DNA of 13,417 nt from Phycisphaerales bacterium UBA5793. Lineage in GTDB: Bacteria > Planctomycetota > Phycisphaerae > Phycisphaerales > UBA5793. The stretch is taken from NCBI GenBank assembly GCA_002418285.1, contig DIDT01000017.1, positions 26,786-40,202 on the forward strand. The letters run 5' to 3'. The translations under genes were made by a program, and so were the position numbers. Position 1 is the first letter of the stretch; each line of letters starts with the position of its first letter. Below, piece after piece: positions 1-6,721 of this stretch. The notes below the pieces were generated by a model. It saw nothing but the letters and a program-made list of their open reading frames with translations. It did no database searches and was not told the origin of the DNA.

Positions 1-102
1 GGATCCTGGACAAGCGTTCAGCGAGGGGTCGGGAACGCTGGTCGCGAGCGGCGGGAGGGTCTTGCGGCACGTGCGTCGCCGCCAGGCGTGTGGCTCGTTC
101 GA
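1..102. other. No gene recognised at left edge
   Basis: This stretch lies downstream of the carbonic-anhydrase-like gene. All plus-strand frames through it lack recognisable protein similarity. A short inverted repeat (GCGGC at 64-68 with GCCGC at 78-82) has no T tract and is too weak to call a terminator. I see nothing else in it. Confidence 0.4.
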
Positions 103-576
103 TCAGACTTCGACGGGTTCAAAGCGGAGGCTGCCGGAGACGAGCCTGGCGAAGTAGGCCTCGATCCTGTCGATCTTCGTCACGCCTTGCACCACCGCGG
201 TAGCGCGAACGAGGTCGGCCTTCTGGACGAGTTCGCGGCGGCGATCCTGCAGGGAGAGGCGTGAGGAGTAGAACGCGCAGCCTTCATGGGCGATGAGGAT
301 GATCCGTTCGAGGTGGTGGACATCGACGAGGAACTTGAGTTCGCCGAGGACGCTTTCGCCCTCGAGGGTGGTCTGGGGGTGGCCAGCGAGGCACGCCGGG
401 CCGCCGGGCAGGGCGACGCGGTCATAGCGGGGCAGGTGCAGGCCGTTCTGGAGGAAGTCGTCGAACTGCTCGCCGACGCGGCCGTCGGAGCAGTAGATGG
501 CGGCCGCATGGATGCGGGCCTGGTCGTAGGGAACGCGGCTCTCGTAGCTTGTTTCAACGCCAAGGATGTCGCTCAT
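103..576 (-). CDS. Beta-carbonic-anhydrase-like protein
   Basis: The 157-residue protein carries the zinc-site pattern of beta-carbonic anhydrases, which hydrate CO2 to bicarbonate in the cytoplasm. Cys29-Ser-Asp31-Gly-Arg33 matches the family CxDxR motif (Cys ligand plus the Asp-Arg dyad), and His97-Glu-Gly-Cys100 matches HxxC, supplying the other two zinc ligands. The stretch before the second motif (about 77-96) looks like the family's central helix and strand. It is odd in two ways: it is shorter than the usual roughly 200 residues, and the conserved RNxxN/G region after the first motif is replaced by an LPGGPACL stretch at 56-63. It could therefore be an active minimal enzyme or a carbonic-anhydrase-fold protein with another job. 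The ATG at 576 is chosen because a TATACT box sits just upstream; there is no Shine-Dalgarno. The gene is divergent from the TPR/alpha-CTD gene. Confidence 0.8.
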   Translation of the reverse strand: MSDILGVETSYESRVPYDQARIHAAAIYCSDGRVGEQFDDFLQNGLHLPRYDRVALPGGPACLAGHPQTTLEGESVLGELKFLVDVHHLERIILIAHEGCAFYSSRLSLQDRRRELVQKADLVRATAVVQGVTKIDRIEAYFARLVSGSLRFEPVEV

Positions 577-585
577 GGTTGACCC

Positions 586-591
586 AGTATA
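586..591 (-). promoter_or_regulatory. -10 box, near-leaderless start of the CA-like gene
   Basis: On the minus strand the hexamer TATACT lies 9 nt before the ATG at 576. With the usual 6-8 nt from -10 box to transcription start, the mRNA would begin within a few bases of the ATG. No good -35 box is visible and there is no Shine-Dalgarno sequence. Confidence 0.5.
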
Positions 592-695
592 GAACGCGGA
601 GGCCGTTTGGGGCGGGATGGCGAGCGCACTGGAGCCGGGTGTGGCGCGATGCTGCTCGGGTTGGAAGGGCTGGGCGCAGCAAGAAGATTAGGGTG

Positions 696-724
696 TTCAC
701 CGGATCTGGGTGCGGCGCTATGAT
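696..724 (+). promoter_or_regulatory. Sigma-70-type promoter for the TPR/alpha-CTD gene
   Basis: TTCACC (696-701) and TATGAT (719-724) are separated by exactly 17 nt, matching 4 of 6 and 5 of 6 consensus positions. The start of transcription would fall near 731, giving a leader of about 75 nt before the ATG at 807. This lies in the 230-nt divergent spacer shared with the carbonic-anhydrase-like gene; I see no convincing hairpin in the rest of that spacer. Confidence 0.45.
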
Positions 725-793
725 TGGCATTGTGAGGCGTCAGCGCCGGGTCGCAGTTGCGCGACATTGGGCGGGGCGTCCGAATCCCCTCTT

Positions 794-797
794 GGAG
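794..797 (+). promoter_or_regulatory. Ribosome binding site deciding the 807 start
   Basis: GGAG at 794-797 is 9 nt before ATG 807. Two other in-frame ATGs (798 and 801) lie between and are too close to the GGAG for normal initiation. Confidence 0.5.
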
Positions 798-806
798 ATG
801 ATGCGT

Positions 807-1751
807 ATGCCGCAGGACGTAATGGATATTCTGATTGGTTCTTCGGGACAGGCGGTCAATCGCGACCCGCAGGCCAGTCGTGAGCACTTCGTGGCGGGCA
901 GCAATGCCGAGCAGGCCGGCGACCGGCATGGCGCGATCGAGAAGTATCGCCGGGCCGTGCAATTTGATCCGGAGAACGGCGAGGCGCTGTTCAAGCTGGC
1001 GTTCGCGCTCGATCTGGTGGGCGAAGAGGAAGAGGCGATGGCGACGTACGAACGTTGCGTCGATCTTCAGCCGGCTCACATCAACGCGCTGATCAACCTG
1101 GCGATCTGCTACGAAGATCGCGGCAGCTACCGCCGGGCGGAGAAGTGCCTGCGGCAAGTGCTCGAAACGCAGCCGAACCACGCCCGGGCTCTGCGCTACA
1201 TGAAGGACGTGGAAGCGTCGTTTGACATGGAAGTCGATGAGGACATCGAGCGCGACACGACCAAGCGCAACGCCATGCTCGACACGCCGGTGACGGATTT
1301 TGAGCTGTCGGTTCGCGCTCGCAATTGCCTCAAGAAGATGAACATCCGCTCGCTGGGCGACCTGCTTCGGATCACCGAGGCGGAACTGCTCGGTTACAAG
1401 AATTTCGGCGAAACGAGCCTGCAGGAAATCAAGGACATGCTGACGGCCAAGGGTCTGCGCCTCGGCCAGGGCCTAGATGAACAGCACAACGTGCTGCGCA
1501 ACGCGGTGTACGAGCAGCTCCGCGGTACGCCGCAGGAGCACCTGCTCAACAAGCCGGTATCGGATCTCGAACTGTCGGTGCGGGCCCGCAAGGCCCTGCA
1601 GCTGCTGGACGTGCAGAGCATCGGCGACCTCTGCGCCCGGACCGAAGCGGAGCTGCTGGGCGTCAAGAACTTCGGCACGACGAGTCTGCTGGAAGTGCGC
1701 GACAAGCTTTCCGAACTGGGTCTTGGCCTGCGCGAGATCGGCAACGAGTGA
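807..1751 (+). CDS. TPR protein with two RNA polymerase alpha-CTD-like modules
   Basis: This 314-residue soluble protein has about three tetratricopeptide repeats (roughly 24-57, 58-91, 92-125), an acidic linker (136-150), and two copies of a module resembling the C-terminal domain of RNA polymerase alpha (158-220 and 247-308). The match is close: PV-DxELSVRAR at 161-172 and 250-261, GDL at 184-186 and 273-275, TEAELLG at 190-196 and 279-285, KNFG at 198-201 and 287-290. E. coli alpha Arg265 corresponds to Arg170 and Arg259. Asn268 is kept as Asn173 in module one but is Lys262 in module two. There is no alpha N-terminal domain, so this is not the core subunit. I recall this architecture as typical of planctomycetes. 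A role in transcription, through DNA or sigma/activator contact, is inference. The start at 807 is set by the upstream GGAG; a longer reading frame back to 549 overlaps the promoter and is unlikely. Confidence 0.88.
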   Translation: MPQDVMDILIGSSGQAVNRDPQASREHFVAGSNAEQAGDRHGAIEKYRRAVQFDPENGEALFKLAFALDLVGEEEEAMATYERCVDLQPAHINALINLAICYEDRGSYRRAEKCLRQVLETQPNHARALRYMKDVEASFDMEVDEDIERDTTKRNAMLDTPVTDFELSVRARNCLKKMNIRSLGDLLRITEAELLGYKNFGETSLQEIKDMLTAKGLRLGQGLDEQHNVLRNAVYEQLRGTPQEHLLNKPVSDLELSVRARKALQLLDVQSIGDLCARTEAELLGVKNFGTTSLLEVRDKLSELGLGLREIGNE

Positions 1752-1798
1752 GCCGGCGGCGGCATCGGGCCGGGCCGGACCATTGACTGATACACTTG

Positions 1799-1835
1799 CA
1801 TCACCACACGCAGCTCGCGTGTGGTGATGTTGTTT
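1799..1835 (+). terminator. Perfect 13-bp hairpin, probable intrinsic terminator
   Basis: CATCACCACACGC (1799-1811) pairs perfectly with GCGTGTGGTGATG (1817-1829) around a 5-nt loop (AGCTC). The downstream TTGTTT (1830-1835) is a short, interrupted T tract. It sits 48 nt after the TPR/alpha-CTD stop and 37 nt before the priA GTG, so it most likely ends the first transcript. It could instead be an attenuator in the priA leader. Confidence 0.75.
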
Positions 1836-1850
1836 GCGCAATGGGCGGCA

Positions 1851-1855
1851 GGGAG
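1851..1855 (+). promoter_or_regulatory. Ribosome binding site of priA
   Basis: GGGAG lies 11 nt before the GTG at 1867. It is the only purine-rich site suitably placed near the possible starts (TTG 1834, GTG 1855, GTG 1867). Confidence 0.45.
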
Positions 1856-1866
1856 TGGGTCGCGAC

Positions 1867-4203
1867 GTGAGCACGCTCTTTGAAGATGATGTCGATACGT
1901 CCATCGGCGCGGCGCAGGTTGTGCCGGAGCGGGGCATCGACCGGTATCCCGACGGGCTGACGTATCTCATTCCGCCGTCGCTGGAAGGATTGCGCGTCGG
2001 GCAGCGCGTGGTGGTGCCGCTTGGGCGCGGGAACCGACCCGCGCCGGGGTTTGTGGTCGAGGTGATGCCGCGAGGGGCGCAGGCGGGCGGGCGGAAGCTG
2101 AAGACGATTCTCGAACTTGATCCGCACGGGGCGACGCTGACCGAGCCGCTCATCGAACTGGCGAAGTGGATCGCGGGATACTACTGCGCTCCGCTGGGGT
2201 CGGTGTTCGCCACGATGCTGCCCGCGGCCGTGAAGAAGGGGGTGGGGCGATCGACGCGGGTGCTGGTTGATCTGGCCAAAGAGCCTCCGGCGGAGGCGCC
2301 CAAGCGGTTATCCGCGGGGCAGAAGCGGGCGATGACGGCGCTGGAGGCGGCGACGGATCGCCCGGTGGAGATTCGTGCGCTGGCGGACATGGCGGAACTC
2401 AAGACGACGTCGCCGATCAAGCGGCTCATCGAGCTTGGCCTGCTGACGCAGGAGCGGCAGTCGACGGTGCGCGCGACGTGGGAGGCGATTGCGATTCGGC
2501 CGACGGAGTCGATCACCATCACGCCTGCCCAACATCGCGCGATTGAAGGAATCGGCGCGTCGGTCGCCGATGCGTTTGGCGTTCACGTGCTCCACGGCGT
2601 GACGGGCAGCGGCAAGACGGAGGTGTATCTCAACGTCATCGAGCGATTGCTCGGTGCGGGGAAGACGGCGATCGTGCTTGTGCCTGAGATCGCGCTCACG
2701 CCGCAGACGGTGGGTCGGTTCCTGGCGCGATTTGATCGAGGCATAGCGATTCTGCACAGCGGGCTGACGGCAGCGCAGCGGCACGAGCAGTGGGCGATGA
2801 TTGCACGGGGCGAAGCGCGGGTGGCGGTGGGGGCGCGGTCGGCGATCTTCGCACCGTTTCCGCAGGGGGCTCTGGGGTTGATCGTCGTCGATGAGGAGCA
2901 TGATTCGTCGTACAAGCAGGACCAGTCGCCGCGCTATCACGCGCGCGACGTGGCGATCCGCCGAGCGCAGATTGAAAACGCGGGGGTGATTCTCGGCTCG
3001 GCGACTCCTTCGCTGGAGACGTGGCACAACGCGTCGAGCAAGGGGGCGTTTCACTGGCATGAACTGCCCGATCGCGTTCCCGGTGCGCGGCTGCCGCGCG
3101 TGGAGATCGTGGACATTCGCGTGCAGCAGAAGCAGGCGGCGCAGCAGGGCGATCGCAGCGTGCGACTCATCGGGCCGCGGCTGGAGGCGCTGCTTCGACA
3201 GACGTTCGAAGCTGGCGGGCAGGCGATGCTGCTGCTCAACCGGCGCGGCTATGCGAACTACATTGCGTGCCCGGATCAGAACTGTGGCTGGGTGATGCAG
3301 TGCCACCATTGCGACGTGGCGATGGTGTATCACCGCGATCGCGACCTGCCGCGCGGCGGGGTGGTGCGGTGTCACCACTGCCTGGCGGAGCAGACGCTGC
3401 CCGAACGCTGTCCGACGTGCGGCAAGAAGGTCGTGACATTTGGCATGGGCACGCAGCGCATCGAAGAAGAAGTGCTGCGACTGCTGCCTGGGGTGATTGA
3501 CGAGCGTGAAATGCAGCGGATGGATTCGGATTCGATGCAGCGGGCTCGAGATTACTACGACGTGCTCGATCGATTCCGCGTGGGGCAGATTCGCCTGCTC
3601 ATCGGCACGCAGATGATCGCCAAAGGACTGGACTTTCCGAACGTTCGGCTGGTGGGCGTGGTGAATGCGGATACGGCCATCAGTCTGCCGGACTTTCGCA
3701 GCGCCGAGCGGACGTTTCAACTCGTGTCGCAGGTGGCGGGGCGGTGCGGGCGAGGCGAGCACCCGGGCGTGGTGGTCGTGCAGACCTTTCAGCCGCGGCA
3801 TCCGGCGGTGCAGTGCGCCGCGCAGCACGACTACCTGGGGTTCGTGCGGTCGGAGATGCCGCAGCGCGAGTATGCGGGCTTGCCGCCGGTGGGTCGGATG
3901 GCGCGGATCGTGGTGCGCGACACGGATCATGTGCAGGCGGCGAAGCGTGCTGAGCAGATTGCCGGCGAACTCAAGGCGATGGCGCAGGCGATGGCGGGCG
4001 CACCGGGGGGCAAGGGCGCGTGGATCAAGGGGCCGGCGCCTTGTGCCCTGTCGCGGATTTCGGATCACTATCGATTCAGCGTGGAGATCATCGCGCCGAC
4101 TGCTGCAGTGGTGCAGCGGCTGCTGACGGATCTGCGCAACGCGGGGCTGGCGGTGTCGGATGTGAACACCGCAGTGGATGTCGATCCGGTGGCGCTTCTG
4201 TGA
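1867..4203 (+). CDS. priA: Primosomal protein N' / replication restart helicase PriA
   Basis: PriA is a superfamily 2 3'-to-5' helicase that recognises stalled forks and D-loops and reloads the replisome. With the GTG start the protein is 778 residues, slightly longer than E. coli PriA (732). An N-terminal 3'BD-type DNA-binding region covers about 25-70 (YPDGLTYLIPPSLEGLRVGQ). Walker A GVTGSGKT is at 244-251, the DEEH Walker B box at 342-345, GTQMIAKGLDFPN begins near 580 and QVAGRCGR is at 622-629. Eight cysteines in four pairs (468-518) form the two zinc sites. The first pair is CxxxxC rather than the usual CxxC, and there is a short insert before the VRCHHC pair. The start is inferred from GGGAG upstream; the alternatives at 1834 (TTG) and 1855 (GTG) would add 11 or 4 residues. 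ligA follows after 34 nt, so the two are probably one transcript. Confidence 0.97.
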   Translation: MSTLFEDDVDTSIGAAQVVPERGIDRYPDGLTYLIPPSLEGLRVGQRVVVPLGRGNRPAPGFVVEVMPRGAQAGGRKLKTILELDPHGATLTEPLIELAKWIAGYYCAPLGSVFATMLPAAVKKGVGRSTRVLVDLAKEPPAEAPKRLSAGQKRAMTALEAATDRPVEIRALADMAELKTTSPIKRLIELGLLTQERQSTVRATWEAIAIRPTESITITPAQHRAIEGIGASVADAFGVHVLHGVTGSGKTEVYLNVIERLLGAGKTAIVLVPEIALTPQTVGRFLARFDRGIAILHSGLTAAQRHEQWAMIARGEARVAVGARSAIFAPFPQGALGLIVVDEEHDSSYKQDQSPRYHARDVAIRRAQIENAGVILGSATPSLETWHNASSKGAFHWHELPDRVPGARLPRVEIVDIRVQQKQAAQQGDRSVRLIGPRLEALLRQTFEAGGQAMLLLNRRGYANYIACPDQNCGWVMQCHHCDVAMVYHRDRDLPRGGVVRCHHCLAEQTLPERCPTCGKKVVTFGMGTQRIEEEVLRLLPGVIDEREMQRMDSDSMQRARDYYDVLDRFRVGQIRLLIGTQMIAKGLDFPNVRLVGVVNADTAISLPDFRSAERTFQLVSQVAGRCGRGEHPGVVVVQTFQPRHPAVQCAAQHDYLGFVRSEMPQREYAGLPPVGRMARIVVRDTDHVQAAKRAEQIAGELKAMAQAMAGAPGGKGAWIKGPAPCALSRISDHYRFSVEIIAPTAAVVQRLLTDLRNAGLAVSDVNTAVDVDPVALL

Positions 4204-4223
4204 AAGAATGGTCTACCCAGATC

Positions 4224-4230
4224 GAGGTGG
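4224..4230 (+). promoter_or_regulatory. Ribosome binding site deciding the ligA start
   Basis: GAGGTGG at 4224-4230 is 7 nt before the ATG at 4238. The ATG at 4232 is only 1 nt from it, and the in-frame ATG at 4208 lacks a comparable site, so 4238 is preferred. Confidence 0.55.
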
Positions 4231-4237
4231 AATGGAC

Positions 4238-6292
4238 ATGAGCGCCAGCGCCGGCAAGAGAGTCGAAGAACTGCGAACGATCATCCACAAGGCGGACCGC
4301 GCGTACTACGTCGATGCGGCGCCGACGATGACCGACCGCGAATACGACGAACTGCTCAAGGAGCTCGAGCGGCTTGAGGCAGAGCATCCGGAACTGGCCA
4401 ATGTGAACAGTCCAACGCAGCGCGTGGCGGGCGAGCCGATCAAGGGCTTCAAGACCGTCAGGCACACGGTGCGGATGCAGTCGATTGACAATACGTATTC
4501 GATTGAGGATCTGCGAGCGTGGCATTCGCGCGTGCTGAAGGGCCTGGAACTGGAGGAGCAGGCGGACTTGCTGTATGCGAAGGCGCCAGCGGTGGAGTAT
4601 GTCTGCGATCCGAAGATTGATGGCGTGGCGATCAGTCTTCGCTATGAGGATGGATATCTTGTTTCGGCGGTGACACGCGGCGACGGAGAGAAGGGTGATG
4701 ACGTGACGGCCCAGGTTCGCGCGATCCGGGCCATTCCGCTGCAACTGGCGGCGCACGGCAAGACGAAGCGCCCGGCGGTGCTGGAGATTCGCGGTGAGAT
4801 CTTCATGCCCAACGCCGAGTTCGATCGCATCAACCGGGAGAAAGAGAAGGCCGGAGAAGCACCGTTCGCCAATGCGCGCAACTCGACGGCCGGCACGCTC
4901 AAGAACCTCGATCCGAAGGTGACTGCCGAGCGCCGACTCAACTTTGTGGCGCACGGGCGAGGCGCCCTCAGAGGATTCGAGGACGTTGAGACGTACAGCA
5001 TGTTTCTCGAGTGCATCAAGTCGATGGGCGTGCCCGTGAGTCGGCATGTGAAAGTGTGCGACACGATCGAAGCGGTGGAGAAGGCGATCGAGAAGTTCCG
5101 CGACGGCCGCTCCAAACTCGGGTATGGCGTGGATGGGATGGTTATTCGCGTCAACCGCTTCGACCAGCAGGAGCAACTCGGATCAACAAGCAAGGCGCCG
5201 CGCTGGTGCATCGCGTTCAAATACCCCGCCGAGCAGGGCACGACGGTGCTGGAGAAGGTTGAATGGATGGTCGGCAAAGGCGGCACACTCACGCCGCGCG
5301 CCACGATGAAACCGATTTTCATTGCGGGCACAACCGTGTCGCACGCAACGCTGCACAATATCGAGGAGATTCGGCGCAAGGACATTCGCGTCGGCGATAC
5401 GGTCGTTGTCGAAAAGGCCGGAGAGATCATTCCGCAGGTGGTGAGCGTCGTCGAGAGCAAGCGGCCCAAAGGCTCCAAGCCGATCGAGCCTCCGAAGAAG
5501 TGTCCGGCTTGCGGCGGCACGGTCGAACAGGAAGGGCCGAAGGTCTTCTGCGTCAACCCCGAGTGCCCCGAGCAGTTCCGCGAAAAGCTGAAGTGGTTCG
5601 TCGGCCGCGATCAGATGGACATCGAGGGGATGGGTGAGAAGCTCGTCGATCAACTGGTCGATGCCGGTCTGGTGGAGCATTTTGCGGATGTGTTTGCGCT
5701 GGTTAACAAGCGCGAAGAACTGCTTGCGCTGGAACGCATGGGCGAGAAGTCGGCGGACAATCTCATCGAAGGACTGAAGGAGGCGAAGGGACGCGGGCTG
5801 GCGCGTGTGCTGGCGGGTTTGGGGATCCGGCACATCGGAGTATCAACTGCCAAGACGCTGGCGAAGCACTTCGCGGATGCGGACGCGCTGCTCGAGGCGT
5901 CGACGGAGGATCTTGTCGCCCTGCCGGATTTCGGTGAGATCACCGCGACGACGCTGCACGATTACCTGCACTCCAAACAGGGGCGCGATGCGTTTGCCCG
6001 ACTCAAGAATGTCGGCGTCGATCTTTCGAGTTCGCTGTACCGCCAGCGCTCGGCGACAAGTAGTTCAGTGTTTGCCGACAAGACGGTGGTCCTGACGGGG
6101 ACGCTCGAGTCATTCACACGGCCGGAACTGACGGAGAAGCTCGAGTCGCTCGGAGCGAAGGTCTCAGGTTCGGTGTCGAAGAAGACAGACCTGGTGATCG
6201 CCGGAGAGAGCGCGGGGAGCAAGCTCGACAAGGCCCGGGAATTAGGCATCGAAGTGTGGGATGAGAAAAAGCTGATTGCCGCGCTCAGCTAG
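4238..6292 (+). CDS. ligA: NAD+-dependent DNA ligase LigA
   Basis: LigA seals nicks during replication and repair using NAD+. The 684-residue protein has the full domain order: Ia NMN-binding domain (RAYYVDAAPTMTDREYDEL, about 24-42), nucleotidyltransferase with KIDG at 126-129 (Lys126 is the AMP-carrying residue), OB fold, a Cys4 zinc finger (Cys422, 425, 438, 443), helix-hairpin-helix repeats (about 455-590) and a C-terminal BRCT domain (about 608-684). Several E. coli active-site positions are changed conservatively: Glu113 is Asp124, Arg208 is Lys222 and motif IV Lys290 is Arg304. Glu173, Arg200, Arg277, Asp285 and Lys314 equivalents are kept (Glu187, Arg214, Arg291, Asp299, Lys328). About 10 extra residues precede the KIDG motif. 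It lies 34 nt after priA and ends 11 nt before a convergent gene. Confidence 0.97.
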   Translation: MSASAGKRVEELRTIIHKADRAYYVDAAPTMTDREYDELLKELERLEAEHPELANVNSPTQRVAGEPIKGFKTVRHTVRMQSIDNTYSIEDLRAWHSRVLKGLELEEQADLLYAKAPAVEYVCDPKIDGVAISLRYEDGYLVSAVTRGDGEKGDDVTAQVRAIRAIPLQLAAHGKTKRPAVLEIRGEIFMPNAEFDRINREKEKAGEAPFANARNSTAGTLKNLDPKVTAERRLNFVAHGRGALRGFEDVETYSMFLECIKSMGVPVSRHVKVCDTIEAVEKAIEKFRDGRSKLGYGVDGMVIRVNRFDQQEQLGSTSKAPRWCIAFKYPAEQGTTVLEKVEWMVGKGGTLTPRATMKPIFIAGTTVSHATLHNIEEIRRKDIRVGDTVVVEKAGEIIPQVVSVVESKRPKGSKPIEPPKKCPACGGTVEQEGPKVFCVNPECPEQFREKLKWFVGRDQMDIEGMGEKLVDQLVDAGLVEHFADVFALVNKREELLALERMGEKSADNLIEGLKEAKGRGLARVLAGLGIRHIGVSTAKTLAKHFADADALLEASTEDLVALPDFGEITATTLHDYLHSKQGRDAFARLKNVGVDLSSSLYRQRSATSSSVFADKTVVLTGTLESFTRPELTEKLESLGAKVSGSVSKKTDLVIAGESAGSKLDKARELGIEVWDEKKLIAALS

Positions 6293-6303
6293 GCCACCCG
6301 CGC

Positions 6304-6660
6304 TCAGTTGAAGGCTGTCCAGCCGAGGAAGACCATCTGGCCGACGACGACGACGCTCACCAGCAGGACGAAGATCGCGGCGAGGCACTTTTCCAGCCGC
6401 TCGAGGAAGTCCCGGCGGGACCTCCTGACGCGGCGCGGGCTTGGTGTGATCGGGGCGATGGAGATATACGGCTCGTCGTAGAGGCCCTCCATCTCGGCGT
6501 AACTCTGCGGGGGCCGTCGGCGGAAGTCGCAACCGCAGTTGGGGCACCAGGGATCGTTCTGGCGGAACACGCCATCGCGGACCCCGCGGCCGTCGTAACC
6601 ACAGCGCACGCACATGCGGCGGTGGATGGAAGTGGCGCGAGATGACCCGACAACGGTCAT
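6304..6660 (-). CDS. Zinc-ribbon protein with C-terminal membrane helix
   Basis: The 118-residue protein has a CxxC...CxxC zinc ribbon at its N terminus (Cys17, Cys20, Cys39, Cys42), an arginine- and proline-rich linker (about 47-83), and one hydrophobic helix near the C terminus (about 93-115). It is probably a tail-anchored membrane protein with the ribbon in the cytoplasm. I do not recognise a named family; small zinc-ribbon proteins with a membrane anchor are common in planctomycetes and mostly uncharacterised. The ATG at 6660 is supported by a TATACT box 6 nt upstream; a later Met16 would also keep the ribbon. The gene converges on ligA with an 11-nt gap and is divergent from the gene at 6722. 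Confidence 0.8.
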   Translation of the reverse strand: MTVVGSSRATSIHRRMCVRCGYDGRGVRDGVFRQNDPWCPNCGCDFRRRPPQSYAEMEGLYDEPYISIAPITPSPRRVRRSRRDFLERLEKCLAAIFVLLVSVVVVGQMVFLGWTAFN

Positions 6661-6666
6661 GGTTTG

Positions 6667-6672
6667 AGTATA
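6667..6672 (-). promoter_or_regulatory. -10 box, leaderless start of the zinc-ribbon gene
   Basis: On the minus strand TATACT ends 6 nt before the ATG at 6660, placing the transcription start at or next to the start codon. There is no Shine-Dalgarno and no clear -35 box. Confidence 0.55.
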
Positions 6673-6710
6673 AACGATGATCCGGTTTCGTGCATTCCGA
6701 TTCGGTCGAG

Positions 6711-6716
6711 TATGAT
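6711..6716 (+). promoter_or_regulatory. -10 box, leaderless start of the gene at 6722
   Basis: TATGAT ends 5 nt before the ATG at 6722, again placing the transcription start at the start codon. No Shine-Dalgarno is present. The opposing -10 box for the divergent gene is only 38 nt away, so the two -35 regions would overlap. Confidence 0.55.
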
Positions 6717-6721
6717 TACAA

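Noticed and set aside
1..6. GGATCC at the first base, as a possible cloning junction
   Set aside because: A single six-base restriction site at the edge is not evidence of an artefact, and the following sequence looks chromosomal.
1834..1866. TTG start for priA giving 11 extra residues
   Set aside because: The codon abuts the hairpin tail and has no ribosome site; the GTG at 1867 has GGGAG at a workable distance.
2308..4068. Minus-strand open frame of 586 codons opposite priA
   Set aside because: It is fully antisense to a confident priA, is Arg/His-rich with no domain, and is the usual mirror frame of a high-G+C gene.
4088..5176. Minus-strand open frame of 362 codons across the priA-ligA junction
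   Set aside because: It covers the end of priA and the catalytic domain of LigA in antisense and shows no motif.
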